The position numbers and the translations under genes are program-made. Of a stretch of 64,000 nucleotides of DNA, positions 13,547 through 24,212 are shown in pieces. Location of the stretch: positions 248,001 to 312,000 of the forward strand of contig JAIUCV010000576.1 of NCBI GenBank assembly GCA_026724425.1, in the 5' to 3' direction. Within the stretch, counting starts at the first letter, position 1, and every line of letters begins with the position of its first letter. The notes below the pieces were generated by a model that made no database searches, had not been told where the DNA came from, and saw nothing but the letters and a program-made list of their open reading frames with translations. Source of the DNA: Erythrophleum ivorense (taxonomy: Eukaryota; Streptophyta; Magnoliopsida; Fabales; Fabaceae).

Positions 13547-14031
13547 ACAAGTTTCACAAACGTTTTCGCTTTTACTTCTAAATTACATACACATAGTCCA
13601 TACATCTCTATCTATCTATTTATCTGTATGCATATAGATAAAGATGTAAAAGAAAGTGATGGGTTCCACAAGAGAATCTATTATGTATCCATCGTTGGGT
13701 GTAAAGGACATGTGTAGTACATAGCTGCTATCACCCATAATTCTGTTGATGCTATCACTCAAATTTAATGAATCAAAGAAATTTCTGTCACCAATTCCAA
13801 ACTTTAAAACTTGTCTTTATAACGGCTTTACGCTTAAATATAAGCTAACTCCTAGTACATCATTTCCTATCGTGTGCTTATCCCAATTTGATTAAGCGCA
13901 AAGCTGTGTCGTGGTAGAGAAGAACACATCATTACCTGCAACCAACACATTCAAATAAAAATAAATCAACCCATGTCCTAGCTTGCTTTTATCTTTTTGC
14001 ATAAATAAAGATTAGGAGTAGACTTACTTCG
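13547..14031. other. Convergent 3' interval between NADK1 and RBL
   Basis: About 480 bp separate two convergent stop codons. It must hold both 3' UTRs and polyadenylation regions; AATAAA-like strings are present. I see no gene in it. Confidence 0.7.
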
Positions 14032-16107
14032 TTAATAATATGCATCATCATCATCACCATTTACACTGTCATCGATTTCTTGATCGACCACTGGTCTTTT
14101 CGCTCGTACTGTTCTCACTGACCCTTTTAATGGCTTTGCCTTCTCTGCCTGAAGCTCCATGCCTTTCTCCGATGGTTTTCTCTTTCTCTTTCCTCGTGTT
14201 TCACCCATTTCTTCTACAATAGACAGCCAAATGCATTAGTAAAGAAAGTATCAAAATCTGTGGCATAACACATCATGCATCCATCCACAGTACTAATCTA
14301 CAGACCAGACCTCATTCAGACAAACTAATGCTATTAAGGAGTGAATTTATCCTCATATGAAGCTGTTACTATGATATTTCTTACCTCCTTGTGGACTTGA
14401 TGCATGGTCAGCCCCATGTCCATTCTGAACAGCCTCTTCAAAAGCAGGAGATGCAGATATATGAGCTTCGATCAACTTTATGTTGTCTTGCTGCTCATTT
14501 GTATCTGGGATCGGTTCAGCTGGAAGGTAGCGTAGTTCCTCCACTGACATATCCGAATCGCTGAAAGCATCCTTTTCCACTGTCTCTATGTCAACTTCTT
14601 CATCTTCATTAACATCTGATACTTTCACCTACACGCATATACAACCACATATATTCAGGAAAACATGTGAAATGAAAGACAATAGAGAATCCTCCCGCAT
14701 CTATCTATTCAATTTCTCACTTTTTCTGTTTCAGGTATCAGATCAAATTCATCTTCCCGTTCCACATACTCTTCGTTCTCCTCAAGCTCCTTGAAATCAG
14801 GAGCAAATGCACTCCAGTTCTCTGTGTAATCTTTTGCCCAAATGTATACCAGACCAGCCAAGGAAACAGAGACAATAATGGGATGAACAGGATGCCAAGC
14901 TAGATCAATCAACGCTTCTTTCGGACCTTCCAATATTTTCACAAGATGCCCCGCTCGATCCCATATGTAGATCGTATGTTCTCCTTTGCATGCAGAGCCC
15001 CCAATTACCCACTCACCGTCACCACTGAAACAAGGCGCTTTCCAATGCATTTTGGTAACTGAATCTTGAAACTCCCTGTTGAGCTTCAAGCATTCTGAGC
15101 CAACAGCCTTCATTTTCTCAACACCGTCACCATCAACCTCATTTTTGCTCTTAACCAAGTCCTCGAGGGATCTAAGCACATTTTTCGCTGGGAGGAGATT
15201 ATCATATATCCTGATGGTGCGATCGTGTGAATTCGTGAGAAGAAACTTCCCGTTCCTGCTAAACACTATGTTTTTCACTGGTGCCCCGCCAACCACAGGA
15301 ACCAAAGCAAGAACTCGAACAGTTTTATAATCTATTATGAGTATCTCTCCTTTGGAGTTTCCTATGTAAACAAGATCCCCACACTTGTTAAAGCATGCCG
15401 CAGCTGGAGAGAAAGGAGGACCTGACTCCGGGCATTTACTGCGTTGCGGAGGAGCTAACACATCTGGCATCTCAGGCACAGCGACCGGAAGCAAAGTTGT
15501 ACAACCAATGTCAAAGTCGACTATCATCGGAGCAGATGAGAGCGGGCACGCCAGGCAAAGAGAAGGTGAGGTCAAGCCAGGGTTTAAGCGAGCGTGCAAC
15601 GGAGTCTGCTGAAGAATCGTCCGAGCAATCTTCTCTCCCGTATTGACATCCCAAAGCGTTAATGACTTATCTGCAGCTGATACAAGCAATCGGTGCCCAT
15701 ATTTTGACCAGGAAACGCTTGTGATTGCAGCACAACAATCCTTATCACGAATCTCCTTTGCGATTCCCCTAGTTTCGAAATCCCAGATCACACAGCCTCC
15801 ATCCGCACATCCAGCTAGCGAAACCAACAATGCAAGATACATCATCACTGTGTGTGCTATTAATGGAAGAGAAGAAGAGACCGGAGATGCAATTGGGGAA
15901 AAAATAAATTACCTGCGAGAAGAGAACCACGGTGATTGAAAGCAACACATTTGATGACTCCATGCTCTAAATATTCTTCAATCACCTCCGGAAAATCTCC
16001 TTGCAATGGATCTACACAGAAAGTGAATAAATAAACACTGCTGTTGAATAAGATTGAGAAAGAAAGCAGAACTGGGAATCGAGCTCACCTATGATAGGAG
16101 CATTCAT
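14032..16107 (-). CDS. RBL: RBL, RbBP5-like WD40 subunit of COMPASS-like H3K4 methyltransferase complexes (5 exons, 545 aa)
   Basis: Exons in transcript order (minus strand): 16107-16089, 16011-15913, 15814-14721, 14628-14385, 14213-14032. The protein starts MNAPIIDPLQGDFPEV, as in RbBP5-like proteins. It carries WD40 blades through about residue 400, for example VIWDFETRGIAKEIRDKD, SLTLWDVNTG, TIRIYDN, TIYIWDRAGHLV and VYIWAKDYTENW. An acidic tail and a basic segment (GKRKRKPSEKG) follow, ending DDDDAYY. The human homologue RbBP5 bridges WDR5, ASH2L and the SET-domain enzyme. The plant protein is described as a core COMPASS subunit with WDR5a, ASH2R and ATX1. The start is fixed by a 19-bp first exon that splices in frame. 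An imperfect 64-bp tandem duplication lies upstream. Confidence 0.93.
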
Positions 16108-16428
16108 ATTCTCTTGTTGGTTTTTCTGAGGGAGTGTGCAAACTGAATGACTGCACAGCCCACCGAAATTAGGGTTTCTACGACACGGCGATGATAGCCA
16201 ACTAATCTCGATAAGGTTTCTAAGAGCCGTCAACTACAATGGAACTGGAGAAATTAGGTTTATCAATCTATTTACTTGATTTCTCCCAAGACAATGTAAT
16301 TTGAGATCGACAAAAACCTTCGAAGTTGAGGAAAACTCAAGTTTATAAACGAAATCAGAGACGCATTGCGAAAGCTGAATTGGTATTAGAGGAAAATCGT
16401 GAAGAAGCTTCTGTTTCTGAAGGATTTG

Positions 16429-16556
16429 ATAGCGAAGATGAAGAAACTTGAGAGAGCGAACGAAGTGGAAGAGCGATTAACGGAGTTAATCAATAGCGAA
16501 GATGAAGAAACTTGAGAGAGCGAACGCAGTGGAAGAGCGATCAACGGAGTTAATCA
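16429..16556. repeat. 64-bp tandem direct duplication upstream of RBL
   Basis: Two adjacent 64-bp copies (16429-16492 and 16493-16556) start at atagcgaagatgaag and differ at only two positions that I can see. They lie about 320 bp upstream of the RBL start codon, in the RBL/psbTn divergent region, so they may sit in the RBL 5' UTR or core promoter. The near identity implies a recent duplication. Confidence 0.85.
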
Positions 16557-16856
16557 ACGGTGGGCTTTAAAACAGTATTTTATAATTCGAGTTTAGGCGT
16601 ATATATTGTTCGGTCTCATTATCTAATTCTGTATTTGATTACTTACAGTAACTGATAATGGATTATCTTATATTTGACATAATAAGATCATATACAGACT
16701 AATACAACACAAGCCCAAAGATGGCTTTTAGCCTTTTACTGTTACGATTTATATGATGTTGTGTCGATTATATTCGTGAGTAACATGGACCCACATGTGG
16801 ACTGCACAACAAAAATATCATGGACATGGTTCTTCTCAACAAAGGTAAATAAACGA

Positions 16857-16900
16857 CACGTGGCAACAAGCCATTTGCACAAAATCATATTTGGATAAGG
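16857..16900 (+). promoter_or_regulatory. Light-responsive-type elements of psbTn: G-box and I-box
   Basis: CACGTGGC (16857-16864) is a perfect G-box. GATAAGG (16894-16900) is a typical I-box/GATA element. They lie about 155-200 bp upstream of the psbTn start codon. The G-box plus I-box pair is characteristic of nuclear photosynthesis gene promoters and fits the product. I found no clear TATA box between them and the gene, which is common for photosystem genes. RBL is divergent, about 750 bp away. Confidence 0.65.
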
Positions 16901-17053
16901 AAATGGATCATTTCGCCACAAACTCGATCCTTTCCACAAACTCAAATGACCACAAACTTGTTAAAACACATTCCATCATCTCACAAGCATCACCCGAGAG
17001 CTAACGAGCGAGAGAGTAGAATCATATCATAGAATTCAATCATCTAGCAAGAA

Positions 17054-17371
17054 ATGGCGTCGATGACCATGACAGCTACATTCCTCCCGGCAGTCGCTAA
17101 GCTTCCTTCGACCACCGGTGGACGAAGACTCTCGGTGGTCAGAGCCTCAACGAGCGAGAACACAACCAGCTTACAAGTCAAGGCCAAGGAGGAAAAGAGC
17201 AGCACCACAATGAGGAGGGACCTAATGTTCACGGCTGCAGCTGCGGCGGTTTGTTCCTTGGCTAAGGTAGCCATGGCGGACGAGGAGCCCAAGAGAGGGA
17301 CAGAGGCGGCTAAGAAAAAATACGCTCAAGTTTGTGTCACAATGCCTACGGCCAAGATCTGCCGCTACTGA
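17054..17371 (+). CDS. psbTn: PsbTn, nuclear-encoded photosystem II 5-kDa protein precursor (105 aa)
   Basis: A single-exon 105-residue precursor. Residues 1 to about 76 form a bipartite thylakoid-lumen targeting sequence: a Ser/Thr/Arg-rich chloroplast transit region, then a twin-Arg-like MRRD (about 53-56) and a hydrophobic stretch (LMFTAAAAAVCSLAKVAMA) ending in an AMA-type cleavage site. The remaining mature peptide is about 29 residues, with two cysteines (QVCVTMPTAKICRY), matching the tiny lumenal PSII-T/5-kDa subunit. The start ATG is preceded by AAGAA and is the first in frame. A (CT)n tract follows the stop at about 17394-17417. A 32-bp copy of the C-terminal coding part is found 2.6 kb downstream. 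Confidence 0.95.
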   Translation: MASMTMTATFLPAVAKLPSTTGGRRLSVVRASTSENTTSLQVKAKEEKSSTTMRRDLMFTAAAAAVCSLAKVAMADEEPKRGTEAAKKKYAQVCVTMPTAKICRY

Positions 17372-17730
17372 TTCCAACAAATCCACCTTTCATGTCTCTC
17401 TCTCTCTCTCTCTCTTTCAATTTCGGTAAATTTTCTCAATTAAGTTTGGTATGTAACCATATATTTGATCAGTTTACTAAGAAACCTCTTTCATATTTCT
17501 ACTAGAATTCGTTTCACAAAACCAATGCATAGTCGATACAAAGTAGCTTCCGAAAACTAGATTAAAATAACCAAACCGTTCTAGGTTAAAAGACCAACAC
17601 TAATTCATACTGCAGTAGCAGAATATGAACGAAGAAACTGAAAACTGAAGAACCAAACTAACAAGACTGATATGTCCACCTGAAGACTAAGCCTACTAAG
17701 TGAATAGCAGCTAACTAAGAGGTGAGACTA
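17372..17730. other. Convergent 3' interval with (CT)n tract
   Basis: About 360 bp lie between the stops of psbTn and the gag-derived gene. There is a pure CT tract at about 17394-17417, within the psbTn 3' UTR, then unstructured AT-rich sequence. No long terminal repeat is visible at the 3' side of the gag-derived gene. Confidence 0.6.
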
Positions 17731-19380
17731 TTAACCTTCAATCACCTGAAAACGCAGAGCTAAGCCTCTCTCTTCCCATCCAGTTTTAGCAAAAACTTTC
17801 CCAGTCTCCTCCTTAATAGTGCATCCACCAGCTTCCATCGTCACTGTGTACCCTCCCGATGTAATCTGACCAACACTCAACACATTTCTGTTGATCCGAG
17901 GAACGAAAAGCACATTCTTGATCGTCTTCTTCACCCCATTCATCATGATACTGACATCACCTTTCCCTACCGCCATGACAACCCGTCCTCCCGCCAGCAA
18001 AACCTTACCCCTGTACGTTCTGTCTAGAGTCGTGAAAAGCTTGGCATATGGAGTCATGTGATTCGAGGCATTGGTGTATATCATCCACATATCTTCATCA
18101 AATGTGAAACCACCAGTCGTCACCGCTAACATCAAATGCACAGGTTCCGGAGCTTGTGTGGCCGCCTGTTGCTGATTCCTTCCGCTGCTGCAATGTCTTG
18201 CATAGTGCCCTCTTTCTCCACATTGATGGCATTTGCCATTAAATTGCCTGGCTCCTCCACTCGAGTTCCTTGCCATGGGGTTGTAATAGCAGTCTTGTGT
18301 GTTGTGATTGTACTTGTCGCACAATCCACACCACAGCTGCTCAGACTTGGCTTTCTTAAGACTCATATAGGAATCCTTCATCATGTGAGGCATAGCATAT
18401 GGATGATCTCCAAACTGATCAAGAATATCAATAAGATCTTCACGAGTCATATCCGGCAGATCCATCAACTCCTTCAACAACGGAATTGCGTCATCGTATT
18501 CCCATGACAATGAGGTCAACAGCTTCACGATAACCTCATCATCGGATTTCTCAATCCCTAAATCACCCAACCGTTCAAGGAAATCCACAACTCTCCCCAA
18601 GTAAATATCCATCGGTTCTCCGTCGTACATTCTAAGATCTTCGAACTCCTTCTCTAACCTAATGGGGTTGTAACAGCAGTCTTCTTCTTTGTGATTGTAC
18701 TTCTCGCACAATCCACAATACATTTCCTCAGCGATGGCTTTCTTGAGACTTACACAGAAATCCTTCACCATGTGAGGCATATCTTTTGGAGGATCTCCAT
18801 ATCGTTCATACATAGTAAGCAGATCTCTAGAAGTCATATACGGCATCTCCATGAACTCATTCAACACGGGAATCGCATCATCGTATTCCCATGACAATGA
18901 GGTCAAGAGCTTCCTGACAACCTCGTCATCGGACTTCTCAATCCCTGAGATACGGAGCCGATCAAGGATATCCATAACTCTCTCCAAGTACAATTCCATC
19001 GTTTCTCCGTAATGCATTCTAAGATTCTCGAATTCCTTCTCTAATCTACGAGGTTTCGCTTCTTCGTTACCTTTTTTGAGCAAATCCCAGAGCTCCTTGG
19101 CCGAAGCAGCCGAGACAGTGTTTCTGAAAGCCGATTCCGTGAGAGAAGATTGCATTATTTTGAGCGCTTTTATGTCTTTGATCACACGATTTCTCCATTG
19201 CGCAAGTTCTTCGGCCTTGATAGTCGCTGCTAGCTCTGGAATCTTCGTTGGATCCGGCGACACTCCGTTTACAACAACATCCCAAACTCCATTCTCCACT
19301 AGTCTTTTCTTCGCCATGGGAGCCCAGGTTTCATAGTTCAAGTCATCGGAAACAGCCATTTGTTTATTAGCCGCCGCCAT
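17731..19380 (-). CDS. Copia gag-derived protein with duplicated gag core, three CCHC zinc knuckles and an inactivated protease motif (549 aa)
   Basis: An uninterrupted ORF; I place the start at the ATG at 19380 (MAAANKQMAVSDDLNYETWA), typical of copia Gag/UBN2 proteins, rather than an upstream ATG at 19464. Domain order: N-terminal gag region (1-112); gag repeat A (about 113-240); gag repeat B (about 242-368); basic linker; third zinc knuckle; retropepsin-like region (about 430-520). Repeats A and B share GIEKSDDEV, LLTSLSWEYDDAIP and a terminal knuckle: C222-x2-C-x4-H-x4-C235 and C351-x2-C-x4-H-x4-C364. A third knuckle, CHQCGERGHYARHC, is at 384-397. In the protease region the usual W-x-x-DSGAS-x-HM motif reads WMIYTNASNHM, so the catalytic Asp and Gly are lost. 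The ORF ends before integrase or reverse transcriptase, and no LTRs are visible. A domesticated gag or a non-autonomous element are both possible; the intact frame favours a retained protein. Confidence 0.85.
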   Translation of the reverse strand: MAAANKQMAVSDDLNYETWAPMAKKRLVENGVWDVVVNGVSPDPTKIPELAATIKAEELAQWRNRVIKDIKALKIMQSSLTESAFRNTVSAASAKELWDLLKKGNEEAKPRRLEKEFENLRMHYGETMELYLERVMDILDRLRISGIEKSDDEVVRKLLTSLSWEYDDAIPVLNEFMEMPYMTSRDLLTMYERYGDPPKDMPHMVKDFCVSLKKAIAEEMYCGLCEKYNHKEEDCCYNPIRLEKEFEDLRMYDGEPMDIYLGRVVDFLERLGDLGIEKSDDEVIVKLLTSLSWEYDDAIPLLKELMDLPDMTREDLIDILDQFGDHPYAMPHMMKDSYMSLKKAKSEQLWCGLCDKYNHNTQDCYYNPMARNSSGGARQFNGKCHQCGERGHYARHCSSGRNQQQAATQAPEPVHLMLAVTTGGFTFDEDMWMIYTNASNHMTPYAKLFTTLDRTYRGKVLLAGGRVVMAVGKGDVSIMMNGVKKTIKNVLFVPRINRNVLSVGQITSGGYTVTMEAGGCTIKEETGKVFAKTGWEERGLALRFQVIEG

Positions 19381-19464
19381 AGCCGCAAAACTTTCAGGGT
19401 TCCGATAAACCTTTGTTTTTTTTTCTCTGTATATTCTCTTGGAGCAAGGAAAGCGATTAAACAA

Positions 19465-20577
19465 ATCCCTTTACACGAACACTGGCTATTTAAGTATTTA
19501 TACAGTGACATTACCCCTAACCGTGAGCCCTAAAGATACAATTTTTAACAAACCAACTGAGCAGTGGCTCGGTTTTGGTTCTATTCTTGGTTCGGTTTTA
19601 CGCAATCAGAGAATGAAATGTATAATATAACGCCAAGGAAATTCGGTCAAGTATTCGGCTCGGTTCCTTCAGATGAGTGTTAATTTCATATGATAAAAAT
19701 CCAATACATTTCTATAATCAGGTTTGAGGAGTTTTTTCTGGTCCCGATATAATTGGGATGAGTTACTGCAAGGTAAATCAATTAGGGTCAGGTCTAGTTT
19801 TGGTGGATTGATCCTGTTAAGTGATAAACCAACACTACACGCAAAAATTCTCTCCAGTCTCCACCGATGATCAACAAATATTTGTAAGATTTGTAACAAT
19901 GAAAAACGTGATATTTATTTCTCTGTCCAACAAAGCATAGTGAATATGCCCAAGTTTGTATCACAATGCCTAATACATTTGATTTATAATTGTAATTTTA
20001 AATATTTTGGTTATTTTAAAAGTAAATATAACTAAAATTTTTAGAAATATAATTACCCATTCAATTCTCGGTTCGATTCTAATTCAGTTTCGGTTCTTTC
20101 GGGTATAGGAGTTTAGGATCCATTTGAAAATTTGTATCAGTTTCGATTCGGTTTTTGTCTTCTGGTCTCGGTAAAATGCAAATGCCTAGTGAACTGAACG
20201 GAGACTTGAATTCGGTTCGGGATGACTATTTTACTTCTTAAGGAAATCTTGAAATAAAAAATATGGTTAAATCTGGTTCAGTTTAATTGGATTGATTCGG
20301 TTAGGTGATTCATATTTTCCCAAACGGAAGCTCTTTAGCCAAGTTCAAAAGTCGAAACAAAGTTATACAAAAACTTTTTGAGTCACAGTATTAATGACAA
20401 ACTCTTGAACTCAAATAATTCAAACAATTTATTCGTGTATGTGAATAAATTGAAAGGTGATAAAACAAAGTTACAAAAAAACACGATAAGTCAATTTTAA
20501 AAGGTGAGTGCACTCACTAGGATTTATTATTCTGTACACTAAAAGAGCAGAGTAAAGGAGACTGAAGAGATCTTCCT
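19465..20577. other. Intergenic, CGGTT-rich, upstream of the gag-derived gene
   Basis: There is no gene. Many CGGTT/GGTTCGGTT-type strings (for example near 19565-19600, 19650, 20065-20100, 20150 and 20210) give the look of decayed repeat DNA. The region also carries the psbTn fragment listed separately. NFU4 ends just downstream on the minus strand. Confidence 0.5.
19943..19974 (+). pseudogene. Short duplicated fragment of psbTn coding sequence
   Basis: This 32-bp stretch is nearly identical to psbTn bases around 17320-17351. It reads YAQVCITMPN in the same orientation, against YAQVCVTMPT in psbTn, with a handful of substitutions. The flanks do not continue the match convincingly. It lies 2.6 kb from the parent gene, on the other side of the gag-derived gene. 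It is a relic with no coding capacity. Confidence 0.6.
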
Positions 20578-22280
20578 CTACTCTCTCATCTCTCCAGATA
20601 ACGTTCCTTCCTCTTCTTCTTCCCCATCGAACTCTTGTTCTACACCTTTCACCTGTGCACAAAACCCTTTCATTAGAACAAGAGACAGTCACAAGGTTCT
20701 TCATTCTCCAATGGTCAACTTTTTAACACAGACAGATAGATAGGTGTAGAATTATCCTTATGTTGTAAAATAATCTGTAAGGAGGATCGATCTCTATTAT
20801 ACCTCGGATACATAATGCATCAGCATGTTTTCGATTCCTGATTTCAAAGTAACAGATGAGCTTGGACAACCGCTACAAGCTCCTTGCATCCTCAGCTTCA
20901 CTATACCGCTCTCCCTGATCAAACCCACCCAGAGTATATTTTAATTGAGAGATATATATATATATATCCTTACTTGATCATTGCTAGAGAGAGAGAGAGC
21001 GAGACTCGAGACTCGGGAAGTAAACTTACGGATCAAACCCACAATACTCGATGTCCCCACCATCATCTTGGACTGCAGGTCTGATGCGTGTTTCTAACAG
21101 TTCCTTAATCATTGCTACTGTTTCAGAGTCATTCTGAATCACAAAAAATACAACAACACTTGTTAGTACCCAACAACAACCTTGGAGAGCATCGCATATT
21201 TGTGGAAAACAGTCTCTCTCAGTCAAGCTGTCACGCTCAGCTACTATAACAAGATCATAACTCATATCCATCAGCTCACTAAAGCAACTCAAATACATGC
21301 CATACTCAACTATCTCATGTCTATCTAACTTTTACACCAAACCATCACCCTGTTGAAGATATTGTTAGAGAATCCACTGAAAACCAACACAAACTAAATA
21401 AAAAACAGACACCATAAACCATCCAGGAGGTGTAGAAAAGTAGACCCAAAAAACAAAACTAACTCTTTACCTCGTTGATGGCGGTATCCTTGGCAGCAGC
21501 AGCTTGTGCGTCTAGAAACAAAGGCTGTCCAGAAGAATAGAAATCCATGATTGCTGCAAATATTTCAGGCTTGAGGATTTCCCACGATACATCATCTGAC
21601 TTTGTTACAGTGACAAAATCTGCGCCAAAGAAGACTCTAACTACACCTGCAACGAACAAAGAAACAACTTTCATACTCACATTTGAAGGACAGAGTCTTA
21701 CTCTTACGATTAATCAAGAGGAGCGAACAGATTACAAGATTGATTATAAAATATTACCATCGACGGCGTAAATGGACTTGGCTAACGGTGAACCTAAAGC
21801 TGAACGAACATTAGGGAAATCAGCGCTTCCAACTTCCATGACTGGCTTGCCAGGATAAAACATTAGAGAAGACGGATTTGGTGTTGATTGTGTTTGGATA
21901 AACATCGTCCTTCTCTGCCCTGCTCAAAGTTACCAAGAGGAGTTGAGCTAATTAGACCTTAAACAATCCAAATTTCTGAAGAATCTGAGCAGTTATCAAA
22001 GTTATGCATCGGAGACAGAGAGGAAAGCAAGTCCCAGTCTTTTGAAAACAAACAACCTAGAAGATCGATTACCTCCAGGGAAAGCCCATTTCTGAGGAAT
22101 TGAAGAGGTAAGAGCAGAATCTGTCGTCCGACAGTCACGTGAATTGGTCGGAAACTGCGTTGCTGCAGAGATGAAAAGCGAGCGACGAGATACCAGAAGA
22201 GAGGAAGACCACGAAGAAACCCTACTCTCGCGACTTCCGAGTCGCGAGAGAGATGTTACAAGCCTCGCAATCCCTTTCAT
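20578..22280 (-). CDS. NFU4: NFU4-type mitochondrial iron-sulfur cluster scaffold/transfer protein (6 exons, 278 aa)
   Basis: Exons (minus): 22280-22073, 21919-21758, 21646-21471, 21133-21030, 20914-20803, 20652-20578; all in frame. Residues 1 to about 70 are Ser/Arg-rich and amphipathic, as expected for a mitochondrial presequence. The Nfu N-terminal domain follows (MFIQTQSTPNPSSLMFYPGK through FFGADFVTVTK). The C-terminal NifU-like domain carries RPAVQDDGGDIEY and the cluster-binding CSGC motif at about 230-233. It ends in an acidic tail. The protein binds a 4Fe-4S cluster and passes it to mitochondrial apoproteins. NFU4 and NFU5 are close paralogues; I chose NFU4 from the neighbourhood (between psbTn and CYP705A). 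Confidence 0.93.
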
Positions 22281-22795
22281 TGGTGTACCCCTTTGTCGAC
22301 CGCAATCAAATCACGCTGCTCTCGACCAATAAGGGTTTCGTCCCGATCGCAAAACGGACCGGCAAAAATAAAATAAAGACGGGAGCTTTGCGACGGAGGA
22401 TTGTTTTGTCGGAAAGATTCTTGTTTATAGGCAGTCGTTGGATTGACTTTTTATTCACCGCTTTAGCAAAATGTACACATGACAGTTAAATTGTGAAAAT
22501 TGACTTGAATCTTAAGTTTTAGCAGAAAAATTCATCAGAGGACACAAATAAATTTGGATAGCTGATTCTCCCCAATCATATATTTTAGTAACATATACAA
22601 ATAATATAACAACGGAAGACAAATAAAACAGCAACATAATCCATGGATTCAAACCAAATCTAGGACTCCATTTATTTAAAAGGCATGGCAAGAAAATAGA
22701 GAACAAACATCAGTAGTTTGGTGAAGAAGCTAGAAGCCATGTTCCTGATGATCTTGAGGTCTTTAGTGATGGAGAGAGAGAGACGCTTGCATTGG
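22281..22795. other. Interval between NFU4 start and the squalene synthase pseudogene
   Basis: The NFU4 promoter and 5' leader are expected in the first 200-300 bp. The remainder is AT-rich and lies downstream of the pseudogene's stop codon. I see no gene. A short palindromic stretch, cgcgacttccgagtcgcg, occurs near 22228-22245 just inside the NFU4 first exon. Confidence 0.5.
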
Positions 22796-23124
22796 TTATT
22801 CCGTCACTCTGTTTGCTCTGAGATACGCAAAGACTAATGCCAGGAGAAGCACTAGCAGCATTACAATCTACATTTCCGGGCAGAGAAGAGGATAAGTAAT
22901 GTATTCCAAAGAAAGTGATATATATACTAGGGGAAGCTCCACCACGTTGCGTGAATTTGTATTATATAACAAAATATACATTATCTTGTAAACATTTAGT
23001 GATTTATGTTTTTGGTTCTGAAATTGATTAATTGACTATTACATATTTTTCTGATTTTAGAATTTAATTGGTGGTTACAAATTAGTATTTATGAAAATTT
23101 AATTCATTTGATTTTTTTTTTCCT

Positions 23125-23362
23125 ATGGGCAATGTAATATCGAAGAAACCATTGTAGAGACTGTGAAGTGTTCGCCACCTGGTTCTGCAACTCTGCGAGT
23201 TAGTAATTAAACCATATGTCATAATTTTAACAGACAAATTTCGATGGGCAATGTAATATCGAAGAAACCATTGTAGAGACCGTGAAGTGTTCGCCACCTG
23301 GTTCTGCAACTCTGCAAGTTAGTAATTAAACCAGATGTCATAATTTTAACAGACAAATTTCG
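23125..23362. repeat. 119-bp tandem direct repeat, two copies
   Basis: Copies at 23125-23243 and 23244-23362 begin atgggcaatgtaatatc and end aaatttcg, with about three substitutions between them. They lie inside the expanded interval between blocks f and g of the squalene synthase pseudogene. I do not recognise the sequence. The near identity suggests a recent duplication. Confidence 0.9.
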
Positions 23363-23805
23363 AGTTTCTTAACCATAAATTTTAGAAATAAGCCGACCAT
23401 TATGATTTCTTACCATTATTGAGGAACACCGGTGTGTGCGAGCTCTTTTCCCGCCTATTATTTGCCTTTGTATATCGTTTTTTGTTTTTGATTCATATTT
23501 ATTTAAGGAAAGTGTGAAGCATAGAAATTAGAATGGATATACCCATGTATATAAAATCAATTAGGTTATTATTATTGTTATTATTTGCATTCCTAAATGT
23601 TTTCAATGATTTAATTAATTGCATGTAATTTTCATTGTATATTTTTGTTGGACATCATTTATATAGTAAAATATCAAATTATTTATATTTTTTTTTTTTG
23701 AAGAAAACAGATTTATATCTATTATATCTACATATATTTACATTAATTGAATGTAGTTTAATTGAGTATTTTATATGAAATAATATTTGCTTTGCAAAAA
23801 GATTT

Positions 23806-24212
23806 AGAGCCTGATTGGTTTTGTCTATAGCTTTAAATTTTTTGCTGTAGAATTTTGGCTGTATATTTTTTGGCTCTGGCTGTAAGTTTTAGTGTTGTAG
23901 GATTTTTGACCGACAATATTATCTTATTAAATATTATATATGCAGCATTAAAATAAAATAAAAAGGATATAGAAAAAACCCATCAAAAAGGAATGTAAAA
24001 AAAGAGAATAAGGAATGAGAAAAGAGAGAATTCTTAAAATCCTTTAATTTGTGCTATGGAAAATCTGCTTTGTAGAGCCAAAATATTTTTTTATTTAAAA
24101 TTATGACTTTAAGTTTTAAAATTAAAGCCAAAGCTTGATTGATATAACATTAATGCTTTATAAAGAAATATAACTATGTGGAGTATTCAAAACACTTATC
24201 AATCATCCCCTT
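23806..24212. mobile_element. Possible non-autonomous hAT-like element
   Basis: The left end reads tagagcctgattggt. The right end is aatcatcccctta, whose complement (taaggggatgatt) is an imperfect match, giving candidate terminal inverted repeats. The inner left part repeats gctgta/ggctgta motifs, as in small Arabidopsis hAT elements. The element, if real, is about 400 bp, AT-rich and non-coding. I could not define an 8-bp target-site duplication. Confidence 0.35.

Noticed and set aside
18136..18507. 123-aa plus-strand ORF opposite the gag-derived gene
   Set aside because: Shadow frame; no domain or codon pattern, whereas the minus strand encodes zinc knuckles.
19381..19464. 28 extra N-terminal codons of the gag-derived ORF (MFNRFPCSKR...)
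   Set aside because: The later ATG at 19380 gives MAAANKQ followed by the conserved gag N-terminus; the upstream part looks like a 5' leader.
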